The notes below the pieces were generated by a model, which saw only the letters and a program-made list of their open reading frames with translations, was not told where the DNA came from and ran no database searches. A stretch of DNA of 64,000 nt. It comes from Haloarcula sp. CBA1127 (GTDB taxonomy: Archaea > Halobacteriota > Halobacteria > Halobacteriales > Haloarculaceae). Numbering within the stretch: the stretch's first letter is position 1; every line of letters begins with the position of its first letter. Location: positions 62,001 through 126,000 of the forward strand of contig NZ_BCNB01000006.1 in the NCBI RefSeq assembly GCF_001485575.1, given 5' to 3'. The position numbers and the translations under genes were made by a program. This document shows, piece after piece, positions 50,917 to 60,275 of the stretch.

Positions 50917-51345
50917 ATGTCAAGAGACACGCCTGCGGACCGAGAAGAGTCAACTATCCAACCAGACGGCACCACGGCGGCCGCCCACGACGACATCGAT
51001 TACCTCGACAGGGAGGTGAACCTGCTACGACCGAGTACGCCGTTTATGCGCGACCACCTGAAGATCATCTGGAGCAGTTTCGTGCTCTGGGCGCTGGTCG
51101 TGTTCGGCCCGGTGACGCTGACCGCACTTGCGCCGGAGATGATGACCGTGCAGACGCCCCTGTTTGGCTTCCCGCTGCACTACTTCCTCGTCTCGTTCGG
51201 TGCGCCGACGGGCGCGCTCATTCTGGCGGTCGTCTACACGCGCTACCGGGACCGGCTCGACCAGAAGTACGGCATCGATTCCGTCGAGAGCACGGCTCCA
51301 GAGACGGGCGAGGCAGCGGCCACTGACGGGGGTGTCGAGCAGTGA
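50917..51345 (+). CDS. DUF4212 small subunit of sodium/solute symporter
   Basis: 142 aa. Acidic N-terminus, then two membrane helices (IIWSSFVLWALVVFGPVTLT; LHYFLVSFGAPTGALILAVV) and the family's YTRYRDRLDQKYGI motif near the C-terminus. This is the small partner of SSS-family acetate/lactate-type symporters. The next gene, the large subunit, starts with a GTG that overlaps its stop (GTGA). Confidence 0.9.
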   Translation: MSRDTPADREESTIQPDGTTAAAHDDIDYLDREVNLLRPSTPFMRDHLKIIWSSFVLWALVVFGPVTLTALAPEMMTVQTPLFGFPLHYFLVSFGAPTGALILAVVYTRYRDRLDQKYGIDSVESTAPETGEAAATDGGVEQ

Positions 51346-53012
51346 CGGTCCCACTACAGGCGGAGGCGCTCGACATCTCGTTCAAGTTCGTCCCGGCGAT
51401 TATCGTCTTCCTGATGATGGCGTCGTTCCTCGTCATCGGCTACGTGTTCAAGGTGGCCGACACCGAGGGGATGTGGGTCGCGGGCCGCGGCATCGGCAAC
51501 ATCGAGAACGGGATGGCTATCGGCGCGAACTGGATGTCCGCCGCCTCGTATCTGGGACTCGCCGGGCTGGTCGCGCTCTCTGGCTTCTACGGGCTGGCGT
51601 TCATCGTTGGCTGGACGACCGGCTACTTCGTCCTGCTCATCTTCCTGGCGGCACAGATGCGGCGGTTCGGGAAATACACCGCGCCGGACTTCGTGGGCGA
51701 CCGGTTCAATTCCCCGACTGCCCGCGCGCTGGCCGCGTTCACCACGCTGCTCATCGCGTACGTCTACTCCGTCGGGCAGGCCCGCGGCATGGGACTGGTC
51801 GGGCAGTACGTCTTCGGGCTTGACATCATCCCGATGATCGTCGTGATGATGACCATCACCGTCGGCTACCTCGCGCTCTCGGGGATGCTGGGCGCGACGA
51901 AGAACATGGCCGTCCAGTACACCATCCTCATCGTCGCGTTCCTTGCTGGCGTGTACGTCGTCGGCTTCTCGCAGGGGTACTCGACGGTGCTCCCGCAGAT
52001 CGAGTACGGTGCGCTGATCGCTGACCTCGGCCGCGAGTTCTCTGCGCCGTTCGTGAACCAGCCGTTCTACCTCTGGATCGCGACGGCGTTCTCGCTCATT
52101 GTTGGGACCTGTGGCCTCCCGCACGTCCTCGTCCGATTCTACACGGTCAGAAGCGAGCGCGTCGCTCGCTGGTCCTGCGTGTGGGGGCTGTTCTTCATTC
52201 TCCTGCTCTACTGGGCGTCGCCCGCAATGGCGGCCTTCGGCGTCGACCTCTTCCAGACGACGACGGGCGCGAGCGCCTACGCCGCGGAAGGCGGCATGTC
52301 CGGCGCTGAAGGTGACGTGATCGTCGTGCTCGCCGCGCAGTTCGCGAACCTCCCGACGTGGTTCGTCGGCCTCGTCGCGGCCGGGGCGATGGCCGCGGCT
52401 ATCGCGACGACTGCCGGGCTGTTCATCACGGCCTCCTCAGCGGTTGCACACGACATCTACACCGAACTGATCAATCCCGACGCGACCCAGCGCCAGCAGG
52501 TGCTCATCGGTCGCGGGACGATCATCGGCATGGGCGCGCTGGTGACGGTGACCGCGTTCAATCCACCGGCGCTCATCGGCGAGCTGGTCGCCTACGCGTT
52601 CTCGCTGGCCGGCGTCGTCCTGTTCCCGATGTTCTTCCTCGGCCTCTGGTGGGAGAACACGAACCGTCAGGGCGCACTGGCCGGGATGGTGCTCGGCCTG
52701 CTCATCTGGATCACCTCGATTATCAACAGCGTCCTCCCGAGCTACATCGGCGCGCTCGGCGCAGCCGCTGGGGAAGGCGGCGCACTCGTCCCGATATACG
52801 CCCAGTACGTCCCACCGATCGGCGCTGCGCTGATCGGGACGCCGCTCGTGTTCATCGTCACCATCGCCGTGTCGCTGGCGACGCCCGAGCCACCACTGGA
52901 GACGAAAAAGATGGTTCGACAGTGTCACAGCCCCGAACCGATGGGACAGCAGGAGACCGCCGCAGACGTCGTCGGCGACAGCACCAGTAGCAGTACCCCC
53001 GCGGACGACTAA
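51342..53012 (+). CDS. Sodium/solute symporter large subunit (acetate-type)
   Basis: 556 aa with 13 predicted membrane helices of the SSS family: GNIENGMAIGANWMSAASYL in the sodium-site region, and later GTCGLPHVLVRFYTV and AAIATTAGLFITASSAVAHD. The small DUF4212 partner is encoded upstream, and two acetyl-CoA synthetases lie nearby, so uptake of acetate or a related short acid is likely. C-terminus is soluble and short. Confidence 0.92.
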   Translation: MTVPLQAEALDISFKFVPAIIVFLMMASFLVIGYVFKVADTEGMWVAGRGIGNIENGMAIGANWMSAASYLGLAGLVALSGFYGLAFIVGWTTGYFVLLIFLAAQMRRFGKYTAPDFVGDRFNSPTARALAAFTTLLIAYVYSVGQARGMGLVGQYVFGLDIIPMIVVMMTITVGYLALSGMLGATKNMAVQYTILIVAFLAGVYVVGFSQGYSTVLPQIEYGALIADLGREFSAPFVNQPFYLWIATAFSLIVGTCGLPHVLVRFYTVRSERVARWSCVWGLFFILLLYWASPAMAAFGVDLFQTTTGASAYAAEGGMSGAEGDVIVVLAAQFANLPTWFVGLVAAGAMAAAIATTAGLFITASSAVAHDIYTELINPDATQRQQVLIGRGTIIGMGALVTVTAFNPPALIGELVAYAFSLAGVVLFPMFFLGLWWENTNRQGALAGMVLGLLIWITSIINSVLPSYIGALGAAAGEGGALVPIYAQYVPPIGAALIGTPLVFIVTIAVSLATPEPPLETKKMVRQCHSPEPMGQQETAADVVGDSTSSSTPADD

Positions 53013-53016
53013 ACCA

Positions 53017-53490
53017 ATGTACGACAACATCCTCGTTCCGACCGACGGCAGCGAAACCGCCGAAAACGCGGTCGATCAAGCAGTCGACATCGCCTCGAAA
53101 TACGGCGCAACGGTCCACGCGCTGTATGTCGTCGACGTCGACGCAACCAGCTACTCGCTGGGGACAGAACAGGTCGACCGCATCCGCCAGGGGAACCTGG
53201 CGGAGATGACCGATATAAAAGAAGACGCCGATGAGGCCACCGGCTACGTCCGGGACCGCGCCGCTGAACACGGCGTCGAGGTCGAGGAGCACATCACCGC
53301 CGGCGAGCCGGCCCGCGCCATCCGAAAGTTCGTCGAGGACAACGACATCGACCTCGTCGTGATGGGGTCCCACGGCCGCTCGGGCCTCAAGCGCGTCATC
53401 CTTGGCAGCGTCACGGAGAAGGTGCTGCGCCGGACGCGGCTACCAGTACTCGTCGTCGACGTTCACGGCGAGACAGATATCGAGGCGTGA
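53017..53490 (+). CDS. Universal stress protein
   Basis: 157 aa UspA-type. N-terminal MYDNILVPTDGSETAENAVD and the ATP loop GSHGRSGLKRVILGSVTEKV (G-2x-G-9x-G-S/T) indicate an ATP-binding Usp. It starts 4 nt after the symporter stop; Usp proteins next to or fused with transporters often modulate them. Confidence 0.93.
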   Translation: MYDNILVPTDGSETAENAVDQAVDIASKYGATVHALYVVDVDATSYSLGTEQVDRIRQGNLAEMTDIKEDADEATGYVRDRAAEHGVEVEEHITAGEPARAIRKFVEDNDIDLVVMGSHGRSGLKRVILGSVTEKVLRRTRLPVLVVDVHGETDIEA

Positions 53491-53542
53491 CTAGCATGGG
53501 ACTGAACCGACCACGACCGCTACGGACGACGCGAGGGCGCCG

Positions 53543-53758
53543 ATGAGCGTCGTCGACACCCTCCGCGACCACGTGCGCGACCACAAGCGAGGGATGTTCG
53601 TCGACCTCGTGTTCGCCATCGCTTGGGTGACCGCTGTGAGCGTTATCTTCGACCTGCTCCCGGCTCCCCAGTGGGCCTACTACCTGACACTCGCCGCCGG
53701 CGTCGTCGCGTACTACGGCTTCTTCTGGTCACTCGAGCTGGCGATGGAACAGCAGTAG
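53543..53758 (+). CDS. Small two-helix membrane protein
   Basis: 71 aa: short charged start (LRDHVRDHKRGMFVD), then two membrane helices (LVFAIAWVTAVSVIFDLLPA; YYLTLAAGVVAYYGFFWSLE). Last gene of the acetate-uptake run, 52 nt after the Usp gene. Conserved-looking small haloarchaeal membrane protein without known function. Confidence 0.65.
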   Translation: MSVVDTLRDHVRDHKRGMFVDLVFAIAWVTAVSVIFDLLPAPQWAYYLTLAAGVVAYYGFFWSLELAMEQQ

Positions 53759-53939
53759 GTCGGACTCCGTTTTTGCCGGCGGCTCCATAGCTAGTTCACG
53801 ACACCCCTGTTAAACATACACATACGGTGTCAGAACCACCGTTTTACCCGTGCTATCCAAGCACCCCTCCATTCTCAAGCCCGGCGAATTTCCGCCCTGC
53901 CGGTAGTAATAATACCATGTAGGTGCATTGACTTTTTCG

Positions 53940-54191
53940 ATGGCAGCAGACGCCGTGGAGTCAGCAATGATATACGAAAGTTCAACGGGAGAGTACTACA
54001 GTGGTCTCGACATCTGGATGCGCTTCGAGTCGGGGTTCTGGGAACCACACGATTGGAGTCAAGCGACGGGGGAGGAGTGGGTCCAGACCGAGGCGGGTGA
54101 AGTCCTCACCCTGACGCCGGTCCCGGAGTCGGACCTCCCCGACGGGGTGTCGGTGACGGAAGCTGAGGACGTCGAGTACCTGCGTGAGTGA
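53940..54191 (+). CDS. Small acidic protein of unknown function (83 aa)
   Basis: 83 aa from ATG 53940 (TTG 53928 adds four residues). Acidic and rich in Trp/Tyr (IWMRFESGFWEPHDWSQATG), beta-rich, with no motif known to me. It is alone between the acetate run and the second cheF gene. Confidence 0.5.
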   Translation: MAADAVESAMIYESSTGEYYSGLDIWMRFESGFWEPHDWSQATGEEWVQTEAGEVLTLTPVPESDLPDGVSVTEAEDVEYLRE

Positions 54192-54499
54192 AAACGGCGA
54201 GACGGGAGCAGGTCACGAGTCCGGCTGTACTGACTGGGCTACATCGGAACCCGACCACCGCTAGAGGCAAACCACGGGTCACAGTAGCGGTCCCGTTCAG
54301 CGGTACCGCTCCGAATCAGTCCCTGCCCGATTTTTGTTGGCCCGTCGTCAGGGAAAGTCGTCCTATGCCGCGTCGCGCCACTGCTCGCGGGTCACTGAGT
54401 TCCCCGTTCGTTCTGTGGCGCGTAGCGCCCACTTATTGCTCGCGGGTCGCGCTGCTCCCCGCTCGCCAACCGAGGGGCCTCCTTCTGGTCGGCCCCTCG
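54192..54499. other. 308-bp gap, no gene identified
   Basis: No supported gene. It contains a direct repeat TGCTCGCGGGTC (about 54381 and 54438) and an inverted repeat GAGGGGCC-(11 nt)-GGCCCCTC near 54470-54496, just after the 3' end of the CheF paralogue. The second could act in transcript end formation. Confidence 0.4.
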
Positions 54500-55366
54500 C
54501 TACTTCTCACTCATTGCTTCACTCGCCATATTCCGCCCCTGCGCGTTCAACGCAACTTCGGTTCGAACCCGGACCTCATCAACCGCGCCAATCTCAAGGA
54601 GTTTCTGATATATTTCCTCGACCTCGTCAGGTGTCGTCCCGACGAAATCAGACATTTCAAACGGTGAGACGCCGGAGTACAGCGCCATCAACACCTGGCT
54701 CTCCATCTCCGAGAGTTCGTAATCGTCCTCGCGGTCCTCGATAACGCGGGTAAACAGCGTCTTCAGCGCCCGCGTGTGGTGGTCCATCCCCGAGATGTGA
54801 GTTTCGACGCTACGGTCCTGGTCGTCAGTGTGTTCGACCTCGATTACCTCCCGCTCCTGCCCCATCACGGTACTGGTCTCGGTTTCGATGGTTCCGACGT
54901 CCTCGATTTCGAAGGACATACTCTTGCCGCCGGGGAACTGGAGGCGGATGATGTCGTCGTCTAGTTGAAACCGTGCCTTGCGCCACTCGGCGTCCTCCTG
55001 GACGACGCCACCGACGACCGCTTGCTGTCGTGCGAGAATGACCTCGCCCTGCAGTGTCGCGCGGACGTACTCCGTCTCGAAGTCATCCAGGTTCGGCGTG
55101 TCGACGAGTAGAACGTTGTTGCCGACCTCCAACGCGGTTGCGCCGCCGGTACCGCCGTCGGGAACCAGATCGTCAGGGTTCGACGGGAGGGTGATGCTGG
55201 AGTGGGGAATCGGCTGTTTCGAGCCGTTCGTCGCCAGAATGAGTCGCTTGTTGGTGACGATGAGTCGACAAGAGCGCCACTTCGGGTCAGTCACCGTGTC
55301 GCCGTCGCGGACGACGTACTGGAAGTCCCCCGACGTGTCGACTAGCTTGCGTTCGTCACCACTCAT
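54500..55366 (-). CDS. cheF: Taxis protein CheF (second copy)
   Basis: 288 aa, paralogue of 44005-44865: DTSGDFQYVVRDGDTVTDPK start, central RWRKAR-like segment (AEWRKARFQLDDDIIRLQFP), and the C-terminal winged-helix-like region (FEMSDFVGTTPDEVEEIYQK). CheF adaptors connect CheY signalling to archaellum rotation; genomes with two copies are known in Halobacterium. The IS6 element lies 60 nt upstream of its ATG and may disturb its promoter. Confidence 0.85.
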   Translation of the reverse strand: MSGDERKLVDTSGDFQYVVRDGDTVTDPKWRSCRLIVTNKRLILATNGSKQPIPHSSITLPSNPDDLVPDGGTGGATALEVGNNVLLVDTPNLDDFETEYVRATLQGEVILARQQAVVGGVVQEDAEWRKARFQLDDDIIRLQFPGGKSMSFEIEDVGTIETETSTVMGQEREVIEVEHTDDQDRSVETHISGMDHHTRALKTLFTRVIEDREDDYELSEMESQVLMALYSGVSPFEMSDFVGTTPDEVEEIYQKLLEIGAVDEVRVRTEVALNAQGRNMASEAMSEK

Positions 55367-55417
55367 GGCCGCTGATATTAGAGATTTGACGCCGAAGGAT
55401 AAATAAGTTCCAGCACC

Positions 55418-55425
55418 ACTCTCAC
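55418..55425 (+). repeat. 8-bp target-site duplication, left of IS6 element
   Basis: ACTCTCAC, repeated exactly at 56123-56130. An 8-bp duplication is the hallmark of IS6-family insertion. Confidence 0.85.
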
Positions 55426-56122
55426 GGTCGTGTTTAGTTAAGCATCAAAAGTGAGGCGGGAGAATTTCTCGGTGGTTCATGCCAGAAATCACCCGCCTCA
55501 GTGGTAGTAGAGAGTGGATTGATTTGGATTTTGTGGAGCGTGAGCGGACACCCGAGTCCGCGATGGCGTTGGGTATTCAATCGCACGTTGCAGGACTTTC
55601 ACTGTCGAATACCGTCGAATTGCTCGAAGCACTGGGTGTCCAACGGAGTCGAAAAGCGATTCACGATTGGGTGCAGAAAGCCGATCTACAGCCAGACTCG
55701 GGTAAATCACCGAATCAGATTGCACTCGACGAAACAGTGATTCGGATCAACGATCAGCAATTCTGGCTGTACGCCGCCGCCGATCCGCAGTCGAACGAAC
55801 TGCTTCACGTCCGGCTATTTGCGACGACTACGACCACCCTCACAGAAATTTTCCTGCGCGAACTTCAGCAAAAACACGATGTCGAAACTGCCGTCTTTCT
55901 CGTTGATTGCGCTCAACACCTCCAAACTGCACTCCAACGAGCTGGACTCCGATTTCAGATGTGTCGCCACGGAAATCGGAACGCTGTCGAACGGATTTTT
56001 CGAGAGCTGAAGCGTCGAACCTCGTCGTTTTCAAACTGCTTCAGTCACGTCAAACCCGAAACCGCTGAAAACTGGCTCCAGAGTTTCGCTCGCTGGCACA
56101 ATGCCACTAACTAAACACTACC
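55426..56122 (+). mobile_element. Intact IS6-family insertion sequence (697 bp)
   Basis: Terminal inverted repeats are GGTCGTGTTTAGTTA (left) and, read inward, GGTAGTGTTTAGTTA (right), one mismatch in 15. One transposase gene fills it. Exact 8-bp duplications flank it. Similar to haloarchaeal ISH14/ISH15/ISH29-type elements. Inserted between the second cheF (its upstream side) and the stop codon of uppP. Confidence 0.92.
55479..56114 (+). CDS. IS6-family transposase
   Basis: 211 aa DDE transposase with Asp84 (ALDETVI), Asp143 (FLVDCA) and Glu171 (NAVERIF), spacing typical of IS6. N-terminal HTH-like segment (HVAGLSLSNTVELLEALGVQ). Length is normal and the frame is intact, so the element should be active. 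Confidence 0.94.
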   Translation: MPEITRLSGSREWIDLDFVERERTPESAMALGIQSHVAGLSLSNTVELLEALGVQRSRKAIHDWVQKADLQPDSGKSPNQIALDETVIRINDQQFWLYAAADPQSNELLHVRLFATTTTTLTEIFLRELQQKHDVETAVFLVDCAQHLQTALQRAGLRFQMCRHGNRNAVERIFRELKRRTSSFSNCFSHVKPETAENWLQSFARWHNATN

Positions 56123-56130
56123 ACTCTCAC
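56123..56130 (+). repeat. 8-bp target-site duplication, right of IS6 element
   Basis: ACTCTCAC, identical to 55418-55425. It includes the TGA stop codon (56127-56129) of uppP, so the insertion left the uppP reading frame and stop unchanged. Confidence 0.85.
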
Positions 56131-56939
56131 AGCGCGACAAGCAGGCCGCCGACGACGCCCAGGCCGCCAAACACCGTACAGACCGCCCAGAACGGAACCT
56201 GCCGGACCAGCCGGACCAGCGCGTCGACGGTGAGATAGCCGACGACGGCACTCACGATGAGCGCGACGACGGCTGGCAGCGGCTCGATTGCGGGAATGCC
56301 GTCGTCAACGAGAACCAGGACGTTGGCAGCGAGCGCGGCCGGAATCGACAGTAAAAACGAGAGCCGAAGCGACGACTCGCCCTCGTGGCCCCGGAGCAAC
56401 AGCGCACTCACCGTCGTCCCGGACCGGGAGACACCGGGAAGGATGGCCAGTCCCTGCAACACCCCAACCAGAACGGCGTCGAGCCCGTCCGGGACCTCAC
56501 GCTCGCCCAGTGACAGCGCCGCGGCGAAGCGCTGGAGGAGGCCGGTGATGACGAGCAGGCCGCCGACCAGCGCCAGAAAGAGCCCGCCCTCTAATTCTGA
56601 GACGGCCGCGTCGAGGGCCAGATACGCGGGGAGGCCGGTGACGGCGGTTGCCGCCGTCGCGATGACGATAAACGAGAGGTCCGCCGTCTCGTCGGCGAAC
56701 GGCCGGCGAGAGAGTTCCCGGATCGAATGGAGGATAGTTCGGACCTCGGTGCGGTAGTAGGCCGTGGCCGCAACTGCCGTCCCGGCGTGGAGAAAGAGTG
56801 CGAGGCGGGTCGCAGCGGCGGGTGAAACGCCTGTGACCACCGTTGACGCGAGGGCGACGCCGCCCTCACTGGAGACTGGAATCCACTCCAGCACCCCTTG
56901 CAGCAGGCCCAGCAGAATAGCGACGAGAATCGGGTTCAT
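56127..56939 (-). CDS. uppP: Undecaprenyl-diphosphatase UppP/BacA
   Basis: 270 aa with about eight membrane helices. Family motifs are present: LQGVLEWIPVSSEGG near residues 14-27 and GVSRSGTT later. It dephosphorylates polyprenyl diphosphate to recycle the lipid carrier; in archaea the carrier would be dolichol-like, fitting the glycan genes at 29-44 kb. ATG 56939 begins the first helix; the open frame to 57020 is not family-like. The stop sits in the IS6 target duplication. Confidence 0.9.
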   Translation of the reverse strand: MNPILVAILLGLLQGVLEWIPVSSEGGVALASTVVTGVSPAAATRLALFLHAGTAVAATAYYRTEVRTILHSIRELSRRPFADETADLSFIVIATAATAVTGLPAYLALDAAVSELEGGLFLALVGGLLVITGLLQRFAAALSLGEREVPDGLDAVLVGVLQGLAILPGVSRSGTTVSALLLRGHEGESSLRLSFLLSIPAALAANVLVLVDDGIPAIEPLPAVVALIVSAVVGYLTVDALVRLVRQVPFWAVCTVFGGLGVVGGLLVAL

Positions 56940-57028
56940 ACCCACGGAGCGGACGCCGCGGGACAAAGGCCGTTCGGTTCGAGCCGTCGACGTGGCAGTA
57001 TATATAGCGCCGGTGTCCAAACGGGGGT

Positions 57029-58144
57029 ATGCAACTGGGAAGTGGGGTGGTGGACCTGCTGTCAGGGCTGCCGGCCTGGCAGGGATTTCTGGTACTTGTC
57101 GGCAGTGGGGTCGCGCTCGCGCTGGTCGTCCGTGTCCTCGGTGACCGGCTGATCAGACGGGTCACCCCACACATTGAGGGCGACGTCGACGACATCGTGT
57201 TCCGTGGGATTCACACCGCTGCGTACATCTCTATCGGCCTCGGCGGCGCGTACGCCGGCGCGCAGATTTACGATATTCGGCCGGCCATCGCCGTCTCACT
57301 TGAGGCCGGAACGCTCTCGCTGGTCGTCATCGTCTGGATGGTGACGCTGCTTCGCATCGGCCGTCAGGCGTCCGCCATCGCGACAGATTCAGCGTACATC
57401 GACCGCCAGATGGTCCCCATCCTCCAGAACGTCTGGAGCGCACTCATCTCGGGCGGAGGCGTCCTACTTTTGCTGATTCTGTGGGACATCGACGTGACGC
57501 CGCTCCTGGCCTCAGCGGGAATTATGGGCATCATCGTTGGGCTGGCGGCCCGGGACACGCTGGCGAACTTTTTCGGCTCGCTATCGCTGTATCTCGACGG
57601 GACATACGCGGTCGGCGATTTCGTCGTTCTGGAGACCGGCGAACGCGGGCGCGTCGAAGATATCTCCGTCCGCTCGACGGTCATCCGCACCCGCGACGAT
57701 ATCCTCGTCACAGTTCCGAACTCGAAGCTCAACAGCGCCGCTATCGTCAACGAGTCGACGCCGCGACGCAAGCGCCGGATTCGGGTCCCTGTCGGCGTCG
57801 CCTACGGGACGGATATCGACAAAGTCGAGGAGATTCTTCTGGAACTGGCTGAAACCGAGGACCTCGTGCAGGAACGGCCGAACCCGCGGGTCCGGTTCCG
57901 TGAGTTCGGCGACTCCGCGCTGAACTTCGAACTGCTGTGCTGGGTCAGCAACCCGGCCCTGACAGCTCGTGCGACCCACGAACTCAACAGCGCGATTTAC
58001 AAACGGTTCCGGACTGATAACATCGATATCCCGTTCCCCCAGCGGTCCATCTCCATCTCAACCGAAGAGATTCCGGGCGAACTATTCGACCAAGCGCAGT
58101 CGAAGAGCAAACCCACAGATGACGGCGGCGTGACCGGTGAGTAA
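57029..58144 (+). CDS. mscS: MscS-family mechanosensitive channel
   Basis: 371 aa. Three or four N-terminal helices, the pore helix/beta motif (LASAGIMGIIVGLAARDTLA and NFFGSLSLYLDGTYAVGDFV), then the cytoplasmic beta and alpha-beta domains (VRSTVIRTRDDILVTVPNSK). It opens on membrane tension to release solutes. It diverges from uppP, whose start is 90 nt away. Confidence 0.93.
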   Translation: MQLGSGVVDLLSGLPAWQGFLVLVGSGVALALVVRVLGDRLIRRVTPHIEGDVDDIVFRGIHTAAYISIGLGGAYAGAQIYDIRPAIAVSLEAGTLSLVVIVWMVTLLRIGRQASAIATDSAYIDRQMVPILQNVWSALISGGGVLLLLILWDIDVTPLLASAGIMGIIVGLAARDTLANFFGSLSLYLDGTYAVGDFVVLETGERGRVEDISVRSTVIRTRDDILVTVPNSKLNSAAIVNESTPRRKRRIRVPVGVAYGTDIDKVEEILLELAETEDLVQERPNPRVRFREFGDSALNFELLCWVSNPALTARATHELNSAIYKRFRTDNIDIPFPQRSISISTEEIPGELFDQAQSKSKPTDDGGVTGE

Positions 58145-58230
58145 GCGAAAGCAAGGTCACAGGGCCCTCCCCGGCCCAGGCGACCGAGAGGTCGAAACGC
58201 AATTACGGGGGCGACGCGTCGGCTCAGGCA

Positions 58231-59508
58231 ATGAGTATACTTGAGGACGCCCGTGCGGCGCTTGCCACCGGGCCGCTGTGTGATTCCTGTCTCGGCCGGC
58301 TTTTCGCCGACCGGAGTTTCGGGCTGGCCAACGCCGAACGGGGCCACGCCCTGCGGGTGACGCTTGCGCTTGCAGACGACGACCCCTTTGAGGAAAGCGA
58401 GGACTGCTGGGTCTGTGAGGGTGAGTGTGACCGCTTCGACTGGTGGGCCGAGCAGGCCGCAACCGCCGTCCGCGGCTACGACTTTGACACCTACCAGGTC
58501 GGGACGAAAGTGCCGCCGCTACTCGAAGAAAACGACGAACTGCTCCGAGAGGACGTGGGACTGGACCCCGACGCCGGAGAGGCGCTGAAGACCGAACTCA
58601 ACCGCGAGGTCGGCAAGCGAATCGGCGACCTGACCGGCGCGGAAGTAGAGTTTGGCCGTCCAGCAGTCCAGCTCACGCTCGACCTCGCGACGGACGAAGT
58701 AGAGACACACGTCAACTCCGCGTTCGTCTACGGCCGCTACCGCAAGCTCGAACGCGACATTCCCCAGACGAAGTGGCCCTGCAACGACTGCAATGGGACG
58801 GGGCTGTGGCAGGGCGAGCCCTGTGACGGCTGTGACGGTAGCGGCTACCGCTACGACGAAAGCGTCGAGCAACTGTCCGCGCCTGTCGTCCGTGAGGCGA
58901 TGGACGGCGAGGAGGCCGTGTTCCACGGCGCCGGCCGCGAGGACGTCGACGCGCGAATGCTCGACTCGGGCCGTCCGTTCGTCATCGAGGTGATGGAGCC
59001 GCGCAAGCGCGACGTGGACGCCGACGAACTCGAAGCCGACATCAACGACTTCGCCGACGGGAAGGTCGAAGTGACGGACCTCCATCTGGCGACCCACGAG
59101 ATGGTCGAGCGCGTCAAGGAATTGGACGCCTCCAAGACCTACCGGATGGACGTGGAGTTCGGCGACGCGGTCGACGCCGACGCCCTGCAGGACGCACTGA
59201 CGGAACTGGACGGAGCAACTATCCAGCAGGAGACGCCCCAGCGAGTCACCCACCGACGGGCCGACATCACCCGGACGCGAGCAGTGTACGACGCCGAAGG
59301 CGAATTGACCGACGACCGGCATGCCGAACTCCGCATCCACGGCGAGGGCGGCCTGTACGTGAAGGAACTCGTCTCCAGCGACGAAGGCCGCACGGAACCA
59401 AGCCTGGCCGGCCTGCTCGACGCCGACGCCGTGGTGACCGCACTCGACGTAATCGACGTGCAGGGCGAGGACGAGCCGTTCGCGACAGACGAGTTCCTCA
59501 AGGAGTAG
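58231..59508 (+). CDS. pus10: tRNA pseudouridine(54/55) synthase Pus10
   Basis: 425 aa. N-terminal zinc-type Cys pairs (CDSC; CWVCEGEC), a THUMP-like region, then the synthase domain with catalytic Asp in GREDVDARML and RTRAVYDAEG. It makes pseudouridine at tRNA 54 and 55; TrmY at 11474-12070 would methylate position 54. Residues ~188-208 hold CNDCNGTGLWQGEPCDGCDG, two CxxCxGxG repeats like those of DnaJ, an unusual addition to the Pus10 domain. Confidence 0.93.
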   Translation: MSILEDARAALATGPLCDSCLGRLFADRSFGLANAERGHALRVTLALADDDPFEESEDCWVCEGECDRFDWWAEQAATAVRGYDFDTYQVGTKVPPLLEENDELLREDVGLDPDAGEALKTELNREVGKRIGDLTGAEVEFGRPAVQLTLDLATDEVETHVNSAFVYGRYRKLERDIPQTKWPCNDCNGTGLWQGEPCDGCDGSGYRYDESVEQLSAPVVREAMDGEEAVFHGAGREDVDARMLDSGRPFVIEVMEPRKRDVDADELEADINDFADGKVEVTDLHLATHEMVERVKELDASKTYRMDVEFGDAVDADALQDALTELDGATIQQETPQRVTHRRADITRTRAVYDAEGELTDDRHAELRIHGEGGLYVKELVSSDEGRTEPSLAGLLDADAVVTALDVIDVQGEDEPFATDEFLKE

Positions 59509-59566
59509 CGAACTGGATTGCCGTCCAACCGGAAGCTGTTTTTCCACCGCCGCCGAGAGGACAGCC

Positions 59567-60202
59567 ATGCGATTCGGTGTCGACGAGGCCGGGAAGGGGC
59601 CGGTCCTTGGGTCGATGTTCGCCGCCGCCGTCAGGGCCGACCCTGCGGCCCTGCCCGATGGTGTTGGCGACTCGAAGGACATCAGGCCGGAGCGACGCGA
59701 GCAACTGGCCGAGGAAATTCGCGAGTCGGCAGACGCCGTTGATATTGCCGAAATCTCTGTTGAACGCATCGATGCCGACGGGACGGACATGAACACGCTG
59801 ACCGTCGAAGGGCAGGCGGAGGCCCTATCGTCGGTGGCCCGAGACGACTTATCGGGGATGGTCGACGCCGGCGACACCGACGCGGCGCGGTTCGGTCGCC
59901 GGGTCGCGGACGCGGTCGACGCCGGCGTGACTGTGACCGCTGAACACGGCGCAGACGAGACGGACCCGCTGGTCGGTGCGGCCTCGATTATCGCGAAAGT
60001 CGCCCGCGACGCACACGTCGCGGAGCTGGCAGCGGAGTACGGCGACGTTGGGTCGGGGTATCCCAGCGACCCGACGACGCGGGCGTTCCTGGCGGACTAC
60101 GTCGACCGCCACGGCGAGCTACCGGCGTGTGCTCGCCGCTCGTGGTCGACGTGTGACGACGTGCTGGCGGCGGCAGAACAGGCGTCACTGGGCGACTTTT
60201 GA
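59567..60202 (+). CDS. rnhB: Ribonuclease HII
   Basis: 211 aa. Removes RNA from RNA/DNA hybrids. GVDEAGKGPVLGSM carries the first catalytic Asp-Glu; GDSKDIRPERREQL, ASIIAKVARD and GSGYPSDPTTRAFL are the usual type 2 motifs. It follows pus10 by 58 nt on the same strand. Confidence 0.95.
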   Translation: MRFGVDEAGKGPVLGSMFAAAVRADPAALPDGVGDSKDIRPERREQLAEEIRESADAVDIAEISVERIDADGTDMNTLTVEGQAEALSSVARDDLSGMVDAGDTDAARFGRRVADAVDAGVTVTAEHGADETDPLVGAASIIAKVARDAHVAELAAEYGDVGSGYPSDPTTRAFLADYVDRHGELPACARRSWSTCDDVLAAAEQASLGDF

Positions 60203-60275
60203 ACGGGTACAGTTCGACAGCGAACTTGGAGTGTTTGAACCCGGGCTACTGCGTCAGGCAGAAAGCGAGAGTCGC

